Origin: Elgaria multicarinata webbii
Taxonomy: Eukaryota > Chordata > Lepidosauria > Squamata > Anguidae
DNA: 64,000 nucleotides
Assembly: GCF_023053635.1 (NCBI RefSeq)
Contig: NC_086179.1
Span: 4,416,001-4,480,000, forward strand
Direction of reading: 5' to 3'
The notes beneath the pieces are model-generated. The model made no database searches, was not told where the DNA came from, and saw only the letters and a program-made list of their open reading frames with translations. The position numbers and the translations under genes were made by a program. The first letter of the stretch is position 1. Every line of letters starts with the position of its first letter. Below, piece after piece: positions 52,017-64,000 of the stretch.

Positions 52017-53149
52017 AAAACACACCAGACCCAGAGAAAGGAGAGAGAGAAGAAATAGAAAAAAAACAGGCCCAGGGAGAGTGAAAACAGACCCAGAAAT
52101 GGAAGAAAACACCACCACCTGCACTTGGAGAAAGGAACAAACAGACACACTCCACCTTTTACAATTTGCTTGGTATCACTCTTTTATTCCCCAGTTTACC
52201 TTTTGTCTTCCTTCTAAAATATCTTTAGAGGGAGCTTTCCTGCCTAGTCACTCCTGTTTTTGCTCAACTACTCAGGTACCAGTCTCAGCCTTAAAAGGTA
52301 CATGGAGTTGAGAGAGCAAGTGAAAAAGGACAACCGTGTTCCCCTTACAGCTCTATGTACTTTTTAAGGCAGAGATAATTCCCGTCCCAATTTTGAAGGT
52401 GGGGCGGGAAAGGCAATGAGCATGGAAGCATCCCCATCAAATCTGGTAGTGATAACGATGTCCAGAGTCAGGAGGCCAGGGCTGTTCCTACCACACAATT
52501 CTTCCTACAGATAGCTGGCTTGATAGCACTTGAAATCCTAGGAGTGGGCCTCTGTTGCCAGTAAGTGATGGCTCTAACGTGTTTCCTCTTGAATTCTTTG
52601 TATCTTTTCAGAGATGCTGGGAGAAGTTAGACTCCGCTGGTTAATTTGGAAGCAAGGAGGATAGGTAGAAGCTTTCTGGAGGGAGTTGAAGTACAACGTG
52701 TGATCACCCTTGAGTGAGGGATGCATGTGAGTGATAGGCACATGGGCTCCTCCTCCTGCAGAGGAGAGCAACAAATCCTCCTCTTAGTGCTATCAAATGA
52801 CCTAATAATGCAGTTATTACACCAAAGTTTTCTGACTTCATAGAATATTTGATCATCATCAAATAGTTATTTGATTATGACTAGCTTCCCAGCCCTGAAA
52901 TTGCTTTTATGGATTGATCCTTAATAAACAGACACTTTGCTTGTAAAAGTGTCAATTATCAATGGTGAGACAAGCCAGAACATTTGTCATTATTAATACT
53001 AGCTTTGGCTTGTCTTTCAGCAAAGCTATCTTACAAGAATTTTATATCTATTTTTATGGATTGCAGTGCTTGCGGCCACTTCTTGTAAGTTTCTAGGTCC
53101 TTTTTATAGCAAAATGATCAATAGGCTCTTAGAGCAAGTGACAGGTTTT
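49866..53149. other. NET1 intron 1, mostly unique
   Basis: Apart from a short second-family CR1-like scrap near 50400 and the GA/CA tract at 51880-52080, nothing is recognised. Several open frames of 60-130 codons here are low complexity or shadows. Confidence 0.5.
51880..52080. repeat. Compound (CA)n/(GA)n microsatellite with duplicated linker
   Basis: CTTTACTGCTCAGAGA occurs twice (51890, 51946), each between CA and GA runs; the longest GA run is about 51982-52010. Suggests slippage plus local duplication. Confidence 0.9.
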
Positions 53150-53556
53150 ATTTGTCTGAAAGAACTGGGAATGTTTAGCCTGGAGAAGAGAAGATTGAGG
53201 GGAGACATGATAGCACTCTTCAAATACTTAAAAGGTTGTCACACAGAGGAGGGCCAGGATCTCTTCTCGATCCTCCCAGAGTGCAGGACACGGAATAACG
53301 GGCTCAAGTTAAAGGAAGCCAGATTCCGGCTGGACATCAGGAAAAACTTCCTGACTGTTAGAGCAGTGCGACAATGGAATCAGCTACCTAGGGAGGTGGT
53401 GGGCTCTCCCACACTAGAGGCCTTCAAGAGGCAGCTGGACAACCACCTGTCAGGGATGCTTTAGGGTGGATTCCTGCATTGAGCAGGGGGTTGGACTCGA
53501 TGGCCTTGTAGGCCCCTTCCAACTCTGCTATTCTATGATTCTATGATTCTATGTAT
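53150..53556 (+). mobile_element. CR1 LINE 3-prime end
   Basis: Encodes [20 protein letters not shown] with M written as GM after an N-terminal break, through [13 protein letters not shown] and a stop, then the 3-prime UTR ending in three ATTCTATG units. Confidence 0.93.
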
Positions 53557-53606
53557 TTTAATTTGATTTTGGAGCAATCCTGTAAATTTGGTTAAAGGCA
53601 GAGGGC

Positions 53607-54294
53607 AGGTTCACACAATCGCAGAGGGAAAATAAGCCATGGTGGCTTATTTTACCTTCCTACGTATAATTACCCTTACTGGGTGCAGGTTGTTGTGACG
53701 TCTGAACCTAGCAAGTGTGGATGGCAGGAACACACCATAGGTTTCAGGGTGGGTTGTAAATCATCCCAGCCACCAATCCTTGCCGGCTTTGGATGTCATG
53801 ACAACCCATGCCCAGCAAGGATAATTTGGCGGCTCATGACGTGCAAGCATGGGGCGGGAAAATTATTGATTGATTGATTGATTACATTTCTATACCGCCC
53901 AATAGCCGGAGCTCTCTGGGCGGTTCACAAAAATTAAAAACATTCAAAGTATAAAACAACAGTATAAAACCATAATATAAAATACAATCTAAAAGCTCAA
54001 CCAGATAAAAACAGCAGCAATGCAAAATTATAAATTTAAAACACTGAGTTAAAATTTATAGACTGTTAAAATGCTGGGAGAATAAAAAGGTCTTCACCTG
54101 GCGTCTAAAAGGATATAATGTAGGTGCCAAGCGAACCTCCTTAGGGAGCTCATTCCACAGCTGGGGTGCCACAGCAGAGAAGGCCCTCCTCCTGGTAGCC
54201 ACTTGCCTCACTTCCCTTTGCAGGGGCTAGCCAAAATAAGCTACCATGCCTTGTTTTCTTTCTGTGATTGTGCAACCTAGTCAGAGTGTTTAAA
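53607..54294. mobile_element. Foldback DNA element split by an L2-like LINE
   Basis: AGGTTCACACAATCGCAGAG with AAGCCATGGTGGCTTATTTT at the left; the complement of these (AAAATAAGCTACCATGCCTT, CTGTGATTGTGCAACCT) at the right. The L2-like end in inverse orientation (53870-54210) is inserted in it and encodes the usual C-terminus. Confidence 0.75.
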
Positions 54295-56872
54295 GGTGGC
54301 TCATAGAACAGTGGGTACATGTATATTACTTAGCAAATGAAAACAAATGCGTAGTTCTGGGGGGTTTGGACCTTAAGGAAGCAGGCAGACAATGATACCC
54401 TGAAATTGGCCTTTAAAATGAGATTTTAAACACATCTCTTGTTTTTGAACCCTTAGTTCAGCTGTCCCTTGTTAAAAGTGTCGCTTGGCCTATAGCTTGA
54501 TTTCTGTCACTGTGGAACAATCCAAAACACAAACACTTGGGTCTAAATTTTAAGTCCCCCCCCCCTAAATTCTAAGTCTAAAGTCAGTGGACCAAAGTGG
54601 TTTCAGGCCAGCAGTGGGTGGGGCTGTATTCCAAAGTGGATGGGGGCACTCTACTGCTAGTATGTGCCGGCCCAGCGTGATTGCCCAGACCCCATTCTTC
54701 GTCTCCTGCCCTCTCATTCTCTTACACACAATCCTTCTGTAAATGTCCCACTATATTGCAGTTGGGCTTTTAAAAAGCCTCCGTTTGGCTTTTTGGAGCA
54801 TTTTTGGGAGGGGGAGTATGGTGTGTGTGTGTAAGGGAAGAAGAGAGATTTTCAGCAGGGAAAACCTATTTTCTCATGCTCTTTCCAATTTCTTCTTACA
54901 GTATGGCCTGTAAGTAAGCTTGTATCCACTAGATGTCAGTAGAAGATGGTGCTATCTCGTTATCAAGCACTGTGGAGACTGGGCAGTGTAAAAACTACCT
55001 GTAATATGGGCAACCCTTGCCTGCACATTGCAATGTAAATTAGGTAGAACATACACAAATTGTGAAGAAGTAGAGTGGAAAACACACTAGCACGATCAGA
55101 AGGGTTAGTCTGTTGTACCAGAATTAGGTGCTGAGCACCAAGGAGAAGAAATTGACTAGCAAAAGCATTTGAAAAAAATGTACTTAAAAGACTTATGTAT
55201 GTATGTGTGTGTGTTGTTCCATGGCCATACTGATGGGGAATGATGTGAGCTGCAGTTCGATACGCCTGAAGGGCATCATGTAGTGGGAGGCTGAGCTAGG
55301 TGGGCCAATGTTCTGATTCAAAAGGTAGCTTGCTATGTTTCCTAGGCCCTTCTTTGGTTCCTCCTGCTTATCCTATGTAGGACACAGTTGAAAGAGACTA
55401 GAAAGTGAATGAAAAAGCATGATCAATTTGACTTGCAAGCTTCTGAAAACAAGTAAAATTGATAGAAGTTTCTACACAAACACCTCCCCACCCCCTTAAA
55501 ATGTGTTATGGCTGTAGTCCACCTTTAAGTATGACTGGTGTCGCTGGCAGGAAAAGCAAAGCAAGCCCAATTCTTTTCAAGCAGCCATATGAAGAAAGGT
55601 TTATGAAGAAAGATGACAGAGCAGCATATTTCACTCTAATTGGTAGGCTGGGGCTTTGTCAGAATGGCTCTTTCTTGACACTGGTGTTGATCTTGCGGTG
55701 TCCCCCACCTTTGAATTTTGCCTCCCTTAAAACTCCTCAATCTTAAAAGCTTGTAATTGTTTAGATAGCCACTTATCTATTGCAAGCTATCTTTGTTGCT
55801 CAATGCTAACTGCGTTTTCGGTTTTTTTCCTCACTTGCCTGCAAAGGCCCCAGATTTTTAGTTGCTGCCTGTAAAATGAATTACATGTGCACCTAATTTT
55901 ATACTGCATGTGTGTAATTTACAATTCTTTCCAGGTGTTAAAGGGAATGCCCTCCAAATTCATCACAGCCTTTGTCTAACACTTTGTATGTTTTTGTAAC
56001 CTTGAATCAACATGCAGTGTAAATGCACAAACGCAAGGTGGCATAAATGAAGCTTTTTCTCGCATTCTGATCTGGTAGCTCCATGGTTCTGCTTTTGGAA
56101 AGAACTTTGGAAATGGCAGCATATTTTGTTCTGAATGGAACATCTTTCAGTCTTGGGTAGTTAGAACAATGTCAATGTTTATAAAGGTTATTCTGTGCTT
56201 GGGTGTAATTTGTTTTCCTGACAAACTATTTCCTCCCTTAAATAGAAAGGTATGCTTTCTCTCAGCCTGAGCTCCACCCCACAAGTAAATCAGAAGAAGG
56301 TTCGACCTAAGTTACACCAGTCATGTTGCATTGCATCAATTATTTCTGCCTCAATTTCGCAATAGAAAGTTTTACAGCACAATCTTATGCATGGCTAGTT
56401 AGAAGTGAGTGAGGCTTATTCCCAGATAAATATGCATATTGTTCACCGTCACAACTATTGTTGAGTATGTCATTTACTTGGAGCACATTAACTTGGAGCA
56501 GTGCAGAAGCTGATGCTGGGATTCTGCTTAATTAGATCATGTCGGCTAAATAAAACTGGAAGTAGGAGGGAAGCACCCTGCGTTCTTAAGAAAATTGGAA
56601 AGGTACAGAATCTTTCCCAGTATTGGTTTCAGAGGGAGATAACTGCTCCTTTCTTGCCCTTCTACCCCCAAAATGTTTATAGGGCACTCTGCACAATGAC
56701 TGTGTGGAAAGCAGATGCATCTTGTCCTCTCACTGACTGAACACACTGCAGAAATAGGGATTCCTATTCTTGTGAAGGCCAGGGAACCATCAGACGGGTG
56801 CATTTTTGCTGCGTAGTCAGGCCATATCATTAGGGAAATAAAAGTGATATTATGTATACACTCTTTGACCTG
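54295..56872. other. NET1 intron 1, mostly unique
   Basis: A poly-C run near 54557 and a (TATG)n/(TG)n stretch at 55196-55214. A fragment with ACAGCACAATCTTATGCATG near 56375 belongs to the AGTAAGCCCC-type dispersed repeat. Nothing else recognised. Confidence 0.5.
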
Positions 56873-56947
56873 GTTTGCATGTTCACTGCCATGGTGGGTT
56901 GTTCTGCCCACAGGTGTCAGGTTGCCAACTCCCCCCCCCCCAGCTTC

Positions 56948-57090
56948 TTGTGTCATCTGAACCTGGCAAGGGTGGCTTTTTGCGGTGATTAACAAACCAC
57001 TCCTCAACTCTACAACAGGCCGTGAGTTCTGGGTGGTTTGTTAACCACTCTGACAAGCTATCCCTGCCCGGTTCAGATGACACATGGAGC
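56948..57090. repeat. Foldback repeat with GGTTCAGATGACAC arms
   Basis: GTGTCATCTGAACCTGGCAA and GGTGATTAACAAACCACTC at the left face TGGTTTGTTAACCACTCTG and CCCGGTTCAGATGACACATG at the right, about 65-bp arms. Likely a MITE; its outer limits are unclear. Confidence 0.7.
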
Positions 57091-57224
57091 TGCCCCAGTG
57101 AGGGTAGTTATGCAAATTAGATGGCACAGGGGGGTTAACAAGCTCCTGGAGTCTGTTAATTATCCCTGTGATCATGTGACCCGGGCCATTGTGTAGATTA
57201 ACTCAGAACCTGATTTCTGCCAAA

Positions 57225-57518
57225 CGATCTCTTCTTGATCCTCCCAGAATGCAGGACACGGAATAACGGGCTCAAGTTAAAGGAAGCCAGATTCCGGCTG
57301 GACATCAGGAAAAACTTCCTGAGTATTAGAGCAGCACGACAATGGAACCAGTTACCTAGGGAGGTTGTGGACTCTCCCACTCTAGAGGCCTTCAAGAGGC
57401 AGCTGGACAACCCTCTGTCAGGGATGCTTTAGGGTGGATTCCTGCATTGAGCAGGGGGTTGGACTCGATGGCCTTGTAGGCCCCTTCCAACTCTGCTATT
57501 CTGTGATTCTATGATTCT
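57225..57518 (+). mobile_element. CR1 LINE 3-prime end
   Basis: Encodes [20 protein letters not shown] to the end LDNPLSGML, then the 3-prime UTR; about 290 bp. Confidence 0.92.
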
Positions 57519-58318
57519 CTTCCAGACAAGCCCATCCTTTTTGCCTGAGGAATGTTTGCACTTTTTATTTGTTATCTTGGTACTGTTTTTTCGCATGATT
57601 TTCTGTACTAACCCTTTCTTATGGTAATAAGAAAAATATCAAATATGCCTTTACTTTCAACTATCAAATAGCAAAACAAACAAATCTTTCTTATTATGCA
57701 TAGTTATAACTTGGGAGACCTTGATATGGTATAAATCAGGGTTGGAGTGGAGGGAGAGATGTCTGTGAGACTATAAAGTAACCAGGGTTTTGGAATGTCA
57801 GAAGCTCCTCTTTCCAGAGGGAATTGGTAAGCTAGCTAGGGTGGCAGGCTAAATATGCCTCAAAGCAGCTCTAAAACATTAAAGGAAAAGGCTGGTGCAA
57901 TGAAATAGCAGGGCGGGGAAATGGTACAGTTGCTAGCTTTTCAACTGTTCTCGCTAACAAGCAGATTGATATGCATGGATTAGCAGGTAGAGCTTTTCAT
58001 GGCATGTAGGTAAAACTATCTTCTAACTGCTTATATCTAGCTGCAATTAAAAGAATAGCAGCAGGCACCGACTAAAAAGTTGGCAACTTTAGAAAATGGT
58101 GACGATAAAGAACGTAATTAGAGGTTTGTTCCTCTTTAACTAGTATTAACTTTCACGTAGTATTAATCTAGGGCAATCTGTTGAGAACCTGGATGAAGGG
58201 TAGACTTCATCACCTCAGTTGCCTCTCCTACTTTTATCTTCAAACAGCTAAATTAAGCCATTATTCCCCACAAGCAGTGGCGGCTGCATTGTCCCAGGCA
58301 TTTGAGTTTGCCTTAGAT

Positions 58319-59195
58319 CAGTGGTTCCCAATTGGGGGTGCGCATAACCCACCCAGGGGGTCCGTGGCACTATTCACATATTCACCATTCATTTCTGGAG
58401 TCCACTGATGACGAATTCCTACCAGAAGTAAAATATAACATCACTGAGCATCTGTGTGATTTAGCGACTAGCTTCAGTAATTACTTCCCTGCACCTAATC
58501 CTGAAAACTCATGGAGAAGGAATCCTTTTGAATGTGGTGATGTACAACTAACAACTCTGCGGAAGAGCAAGACACACTTATTGACGTGACTTGTGATGGT
58601 TCACTGAAATCATTTTTCAAAGAATATAGACTGGACCAGTTCTGGTTGAAGGTTTTTCCTGATTATAAGAAGTTAGGTGAAAAAGCTTTGAAACATCTAG
58701 TTCCCTTTTGTTCCACATATCTTTGTGAGCAAACATTTTCGACATTTTGTTATATGAAGAACAAGCATAGAAATTGGCTCGATGTTGATCCAGATTTGAG
58801 ATTAAAAGTAGGAAATATTGAACCAGATGTGGAAGGGATTGCTCGGGACAAAAAGAGACATGATTTCTCCCATCACATTTAGGTTTAGTAGCTGCTAGAC
58901 AAGTCATAATTTGTTCAATTGTAAACTAGATGTTAGCAAAATTAAATTTGTTGTTATATTCCTAACTCTAAATCATTGTCATTTTTGCATGGTAATATCA
59001 CAAATTTTATGGCCTGTTTTTTAGTATCCCTAAAATCCTTTGCTTATTAGGAGCTACCCCTTATTTTCTCCAAAAAATTGCTTCGCACAGGTAACTACCA
59101 TAGAGATAACAAATTTTTCAAAAGTAGGGGTGGTCCATGGCTTGGCATTTGAAAAACAAGGGGTCCGCAGTCCTTAGCTAATTGGGAACCACTGC
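58319..59195 (+). mobile_element. hAT transposon, internally deleted, with transposase C-terminus
   Basis: Ends CAGTGGTTCCCAATTGGGGG and AATTGGGAACCACTG are inverted. Flanks CCTTAGAT (58311-58318) and CCTTAAAT (59196-59203) match at 7 of 8, the hAT signature. The interior encodes two phases of a ZBED5/SCAND3-like transposase end: ITEHLCDLATSFSNYFPAP with NSWRRNPF, then after a one-base phase change FWLKVFPDYKKLGEKALKHL, the dimerisation motif TYLCEQTFSTFCYMKNKHRN and LDVDPDLRLKVGNIEPDVEG. The N-terminal two thirds, with the zinc finger and catalytic residues, is missing, so it is non-autonomous. Confidence 0.92.
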
Positions 59196-60628
59196 CTTAA
59201 ATGATAAGGTATAGTTTGGCATTAAGGACTCTTCATAGCCCCAGCATGGTGGTTCTGTAATTTAAAAAAATTGTGGCACAACTGGTAAATGGTTGAAGAA
59301 AGTACATGCACAAAAGCTCGTGGCCAAACGCCAGGTATGAGAAAAAGATTCATGGGTGGGCAAAAGGGGAATTAGCCATGGGGTGGTTGGCCATTTTATG
59401 CATCCACAAATAAGATGGGTTTCTTTGGAATTTAATAGCCAATTCAGCACATTTGTTTACTGACCACAAATCTTAGTGCAGACACACAGTTAAATGGGCT
59501 TACAACAGGCTTCTTGACTCCATCGACTTGCCAGCTACCTAGATATTGGCAAGAGAGAAAGACTTAGAAAGGCAGCTACCAGATGAACATACATATGGCT
59601 GTTCTGTTGCTTTTATGAGCAGTACAGGCCTTTAATTCAACGTAACCACCAGAGGATTGAAATGAAAGGGCCACCCACACTCCACTCTCTTAAGTAACGT
59701 TTGTTTAAATAGCGCAGGCATTACTCCTAGCAGACCCCAGTCCAGAGGTGTTTCCTGCTCATCCTCCTCCGAGCCGCCAGCCTCAGCCCTTTCCTGGTCA
59801 TTTCTTTTGCTCTGTCCTTGTCTCTATCTTTTTTTTTTTTTGCTTGCTAGCTTGAGTTCGTTGACTCATGAAATTCATGAGAAAAGTTATGCAGACCTCT
59901 AAAGTAAACATATTGCTTGTTCATCGAATTATCTGAAATGCCGCCTCTTCTCCCTCACCACAAAGTGCTTTTTCTTAACCATTACATTCTTGTGTCTACC
60001 GTATTCCCTCCTTTCTTTTTGCCCCTCTTTCTTTCAGGCCTCTGCCTTCTGCTACCAAAATGGCTTTAAGACTATTTATTTATTTATTTATTTATTACTA
60101 TGCATCTCAACCCCATTGCCTACTCTGACTATCTCTTTTGACTAATTTTGGGGGAATAGACCTTTTTCTCAGTCTTCCCAAGCTCTTACCCTTCCTGTCT
60201 GTTTTCTCTCTCCCAACCACTTTTCTTGAGCACAAAATTCCTCCTGTTTCTAGGCCCCGTGAGAGGCTTTCCACAGTCAAAACCAGCCTTTCTGGTTTGT
60301 AGAATCTGAACTGATTGTGTGTGTATTCTATTGGTAAGACAGTTTCCAATCTCATCAGTTGAAATGTTTGTTTACACTCCATGACTTCATAGTGGCTCAT
60401 GGTGTGAGCTTCCCACAGACCACTATAGGAACGGAATGCTGTACTAGATCTGATCCAGCATGGCTGTTGATAATCTTCTGGCTAGAAAGGACAAGCAAGA
60501 TCTTGCCAGTCAACAATAGGCAACTCATGGCCTATTATATACAGATCCCAATCCCATAGATTAAAAATAAGGGGGTTTGCTTCCTGGAGAGAATACAGGT
60601 CCTCTGTAGTCCTCCTTACTTTGTTATT
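59196..60628. other. NET1 intron 1, no feature recognised
   Basis: A poly-T run near 59830 and a (TTTA)n run at 60074-60097; otherwise unique-looking. Confidence 0.5.
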
Positions 60629-60760
60629 TATTTTATTTATTTATTATATTTTTATACCGCCCAATAGCCGAAGCTCTCTGGGCGGTTCACAAAAATTAAA
60701 ACCATGATAAAACAACCAACAGGTTAAAAGCACAAATACAAAATACAGTATCAAAAGGAT
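60629..60760 (-). mobile_element. L2-like LINE 3-prime end
   Basis: TTTATACCGCCCAATAGCCG and CTCTGGGCGGTTCACAAAAA in inverse orientation, followed by 3-prime UTR sequence AAAACAACCAACAGGTTAAA. Confidence 0.87.
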
Positions 60761-61616
60761 TTTGATTATATTAGGATTATATTTGTTCTCCACCCCCCCC
60801 CAGATGTTCCAGTAACTAAAGATAGGTCCAAAATGTTGCAACTGTTCATTGGAAATACTGCTTCAGGCTAAAGCAGAGCTTGTCTTATAAATAAATCTAT
60901 AATCTATAATAAGAACTAAAAGGAAAACAACATCGTGACCGTGGGAAATATGGTTTTTGGCAAATCCCATGTCATGACTTCTGTTGATCTTAGTTGGGCA
61001 TAATTCCCACAAGGACTTAAGATGGCTCTGAGTTGGCATGGTCTCTTGAGTGAAGTTCTTGCTCATGGATTTGGCCCACTGCTATTTTCTGTTCTTTTGT
61101 CCTGAAGAAGCACTTGAAATAGGTAGAGATTTCAGCAGGGTAGGGGGAATGTACAGTGTGTTCAGCTAGCCTTGGAATGCAATGCTGTTAGTCTGGAATG
61201 GCTGAAGAGCTGACTTAAAAAGGAGGCAAAGCAAAACCCAAATGGCTGGTGGATGGCAGCAAGGAGCAAGTGGCCTGTGCCATAACCCATGTGGAAAAAA
61301 TCTGGCGTGTGTCTTGCCACTGAAATCAGTACAGCACAAGCTGCACTTTCCCATCAAGACTGCTCTTTGCTGTTCCTCTTTGGAATTAGAGTTCACTTTT
61401 CCCCTTGAACATTGGCCACAGTAAGCCTATTGATTGCTGAGGCTGTTGTGACAGATGTTTAGTGCGAGGTCCAGGTTTTGTTGGTACGATCTGTCCACCT
61501 CCATTTTTCAGTTGTGTGCACAAGTTTGCTTGTGACTCCTTTAGGACAGGAGGTGAGAGATAAAGTGTCTTAATTGATAAGCTAGTGCCAGTGGAGTGTG
61601 TGTTGGACTTGGACCC

Positions 61617-61702
61617 AGAATCATAGAATAGTAGAGTTGGAAGGGGCCTATAAGGCCATCGAGTCCAACCCCCTGCTCAATGCAGAAATCCACCCTAAAT
61701 CA
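61617..61702 (-). mobile_element. CR1 LINE 3-prime terminus
   Basis: AATCATAGAATAGTAGAGTT to CAATGCAGAAATCCACCCTA; 86 bp, inverse. Confidence 0.88.
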
Positions 61703-62571
61703 TGTAAGGATTCTTGTTGAGCTCTGCTATGAACTCAGTCGAGGGCCTTGAGCATGTTGCAACTTCTCTGTGTGAAGAGCAGGGCTGAGAACATTGCTGG
61801 AATCTGGACCCTTAGAAATTTGATGCAGCCTTAAAAACACAACCCCCCCAAAGCCCTGGTTTGTATTGCCATTTCCTGAAGTGGGGAAGGGCCAAAATGT
61901 GCTACCCACCCCCTTAGAGCTAGAGCTGTGTATATTTGCAACTTTGCTCTTCGTCCCAAATCCTGTAAACAGAATAAATTGTGCAAATATGCATGTTCTG
62001 TATGGAAAATTGTGTCTTGTACAGAATTTAGAAGCTTAGACATGGATTCCAATAGCAGCAGAAGGCGAGAGGGAAGGGTATCGAGATTGGGAATGGCTTC
62101 TCAGTTCCAGGTTGGGGCCTTCTTTTCGTCATGGCTGATTCAAACCCACCCTGAGGAGGTTGCTGTTGCATCTGTAGACCCAAATAATGGCCCAGGAAGG
62201 ACCTGGTTGCTGTTGGGTCAGAGAGCTCATAAATCCTCATGGGACCTGAAGCCACGTGTGTGGATGATCAGACAAGGGGTTCCAGTACAAATGGAACCCC
62301 AGGTAGCCAATCCAAGCTCTCTGAATAGCTGGCCCAGACATCATTTCACGTACCATCTTGGGCTCACTTGGGAGGAAAGGCAGCACATTAAATACATAAA
62401 TAACTTTTCCTCACCCACGATGCCAACCCTCCAGAAGAATAGAGCGTTGAAGGACTATAAGCAAAGTACACTCTCATTGATAGATGCTACCTTCACTGAG
62501 GGGGCGGAGCTTGTGGGTTTGCACTTCTCTATATAGGGCCTCAGCTCTGTTTTTTAAGTTGTCTGAGGAAG

Positions 62572-62618
<47 letters not shown>

Positions 62619-64000
62619 AGAAGTCCTGCAAAACTTGTATCTGGCTGAATGCTTTGTCTTGGCCTCAGCGTTACTCTTCACCTTGGTAGCTCCAGCACAC
62701 ATCTCTGTCTTCCATAACAACTGCTTCATGGTGCAGCCTCACACTTTGTACATCTAAGGGAGCAATCCTGTCGCCCCTAGGCAGAGTCTGGGGGTCCATA
62801 GGAAATTTCGTATTCCTGGATCCGAGTCTCCAACTTCGAACTCGGGAATCTGAGCTCCCTGCCCCTTGCAGCCTGTGTAGAGAGTACCACATTCATTGCC
62901 TCTCTGAGGTTGCTTTTGCATCCTCAGAGATGAGGTCAAAGGAGCATTCCCATGGGTGGGGAGGGGGCTGGGGAGGCCTGTTTATGCCATATCCTGAAGC
63001 CTCCCCAGCGTCCCTCCCCCTCCTGCCAAAAAGGCCTGTCTAGTTGAAATACAGAGTAGGAGGCACAGCAGTGGCAAGGATTGTCTCCTCCACGCATCCC
63101 ACTCTGTGTTGGACACTCCAAAGCCTCTGGGTTCAGAGGCTTAAAAGTCTCAAGGGAAGATCCCATAGAATTGTGCCCTATTTAGGGCACAATCCTATGG
63201 GATTTGCCCTTGATGTTCATAAGGTGCTGAACCCAGGAGGTCACAACAATCCTAACCGGGGTGGGAGGAGTGGTGGAGGCGATCTTCACCTCCCCGTGCT
63301 CCCACCCTGAATTTTTCACTTTTTAGCCCTCGGAAAGGGAAGGAGACTTGAGAGGCCTTAGGATAACATGTACCTTGGCCTCTCCATTCTCCTCCCCTCG
63401 CCTCTTACTGCGCTGAGTTCCCGACCTCAGAGAGCAGTCGATGCAGTTCTTTCCATGCTGGCTGTGACCCCTCCGAGGTTGAAGTGCTGTCTCCAACCTT
63501 GGATCAGGGAATCCGAATTACCCTACTGCTCTTCAGACGATGTCTAGGAGCCATAGATTCCTCCCTTAAACGTATACCTAAATATCTACAGGTTGAATGT
63601 GGCTTTATATTTTGAAGCCATGGTAGAGCAGTTTTCTGTGAGTTTCTGAAGGGTAATAATATTGTGACTTTATTTGTAAAGCCACGTTACAGATTTGCTC
63701 AGCTATGCATACCTATGTTAGTCATTTATATGCGAGTGTCGATCATTTATTTGTGAGAGTGACAGCCGTGTGTGTTTGTTCAGTTTTTCCAACCTGTAGG
63801 TGATTAGTATTCTCCCCAGGTATCCGAGTAGTATCTGTAAGCCTGGAATATTGTCAGAGATTAAATTTCCTTTGCAGTGTAGCTACATCCATACACAGTA
63901 GAAGTTGCTAGGCAGTTTGGCTTGGACCAGAAGTCCCATGTGGGGAGGAAAATCCGGAGTCAACCTGAAAGGAAGGCCCTTCTCCAATACAGGAAGTCTG
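61703..64000. other. NET1 intron 1, distal part
   Basis: Mostly unique-looking. No NET1 second-exon peptide (RGSSFTFLTPG or the NET1A start) is found. A short hairpin around ATTGTGCCCTA/TAGGGCACAAT lies at 63172-63194. Confidence 0.5.
62569..62620. repeat. (TGCC)n tetranucleotide microsatellite
   Basis: About 12 perfect TGCC units, likely polymorphic in length. Confidence 0.95.

Noticed and set aside
51748-52155. 135-codon minus-strand frame rich in Ser, Leu and Phe
   Set aside because: It is translated GA/CA microsatellite and resembles a membrane protein only through composition.
53066-53464. 132-codon plus-strand frame as a host gene
   Set aside because: It is the CR1 pol C-terminus with unrelated upstream codons; the same peptide recurs in at least six other places.

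Overview
The window is vertebrate nuclear DNA from a squamate reptile, most probably a lizard. Three things suggest this: genes with introns and CpG-island promoters, BovB (RTE) LINEs together with tRNA-derived Sauria-type SINEs, and very many CR1 and L2-like LINE ends of the kind seen in sauropsids. Species cannot be told from the sequence. All calls come from reading the sequence and from remembered protein families; nothing was searched.

Three host genes are present. (1) COPG2 (coatomer gamma-2), minus strand: exons 1-8 lie between 14470 and 603 and encode the first 193 residues, all junctions keep frame, and the rest runs off the left edge. (2) A complete alpha-tubulin gene, minus strand, four coding exons from 30793 to 21466, 458 residues. 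It is called TUBAL3 from its long K40-loop, Cys in the FFCET motif and its position beside NET1. (3) The first coding exon of NET1 (RhoA guanine-nucleotide exchange factor), plus strand, at 48052-48257 in a CpG island. The rest of the window (48.3-64 kb) appears to be its first intron. TUBAL3 and NET1 are divergent neighbours in human (10p15) too, whereas human COPG2 lies on 7q32.

The rest is dense in mobile DNA: CR1 LINE 3-prime ends in both orientations, including a tandem array of four 233-bp copies; a second CR1-like family; L2-like LINE ends carrying the ACCGCCCAGAGAGCTTCGG signature; three BovB copies; three tRNA-derived SINE families; two solo LTRs with perfect 5-bp target duplications; a hAT element with a transposase remnant; and several short hAT-like foldback (MITE) families with 8-bp target duplications. 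Nesting up to three levels is common.

The most unusual structures are GC-rich MITE-like elements (5753-6204 and 36182-37075) that repeatedly carry the splice-donor octamer CAGGTAAG on both strands, the exact 4 x 233 bp CR1-tail array, a duplicated foldback element abutting the NET1 promoter, and an almost perfect 103-bp hairpin in COPG2 intron 1. No operon, CRISPR array, tRNA or rRNA gene was seen.
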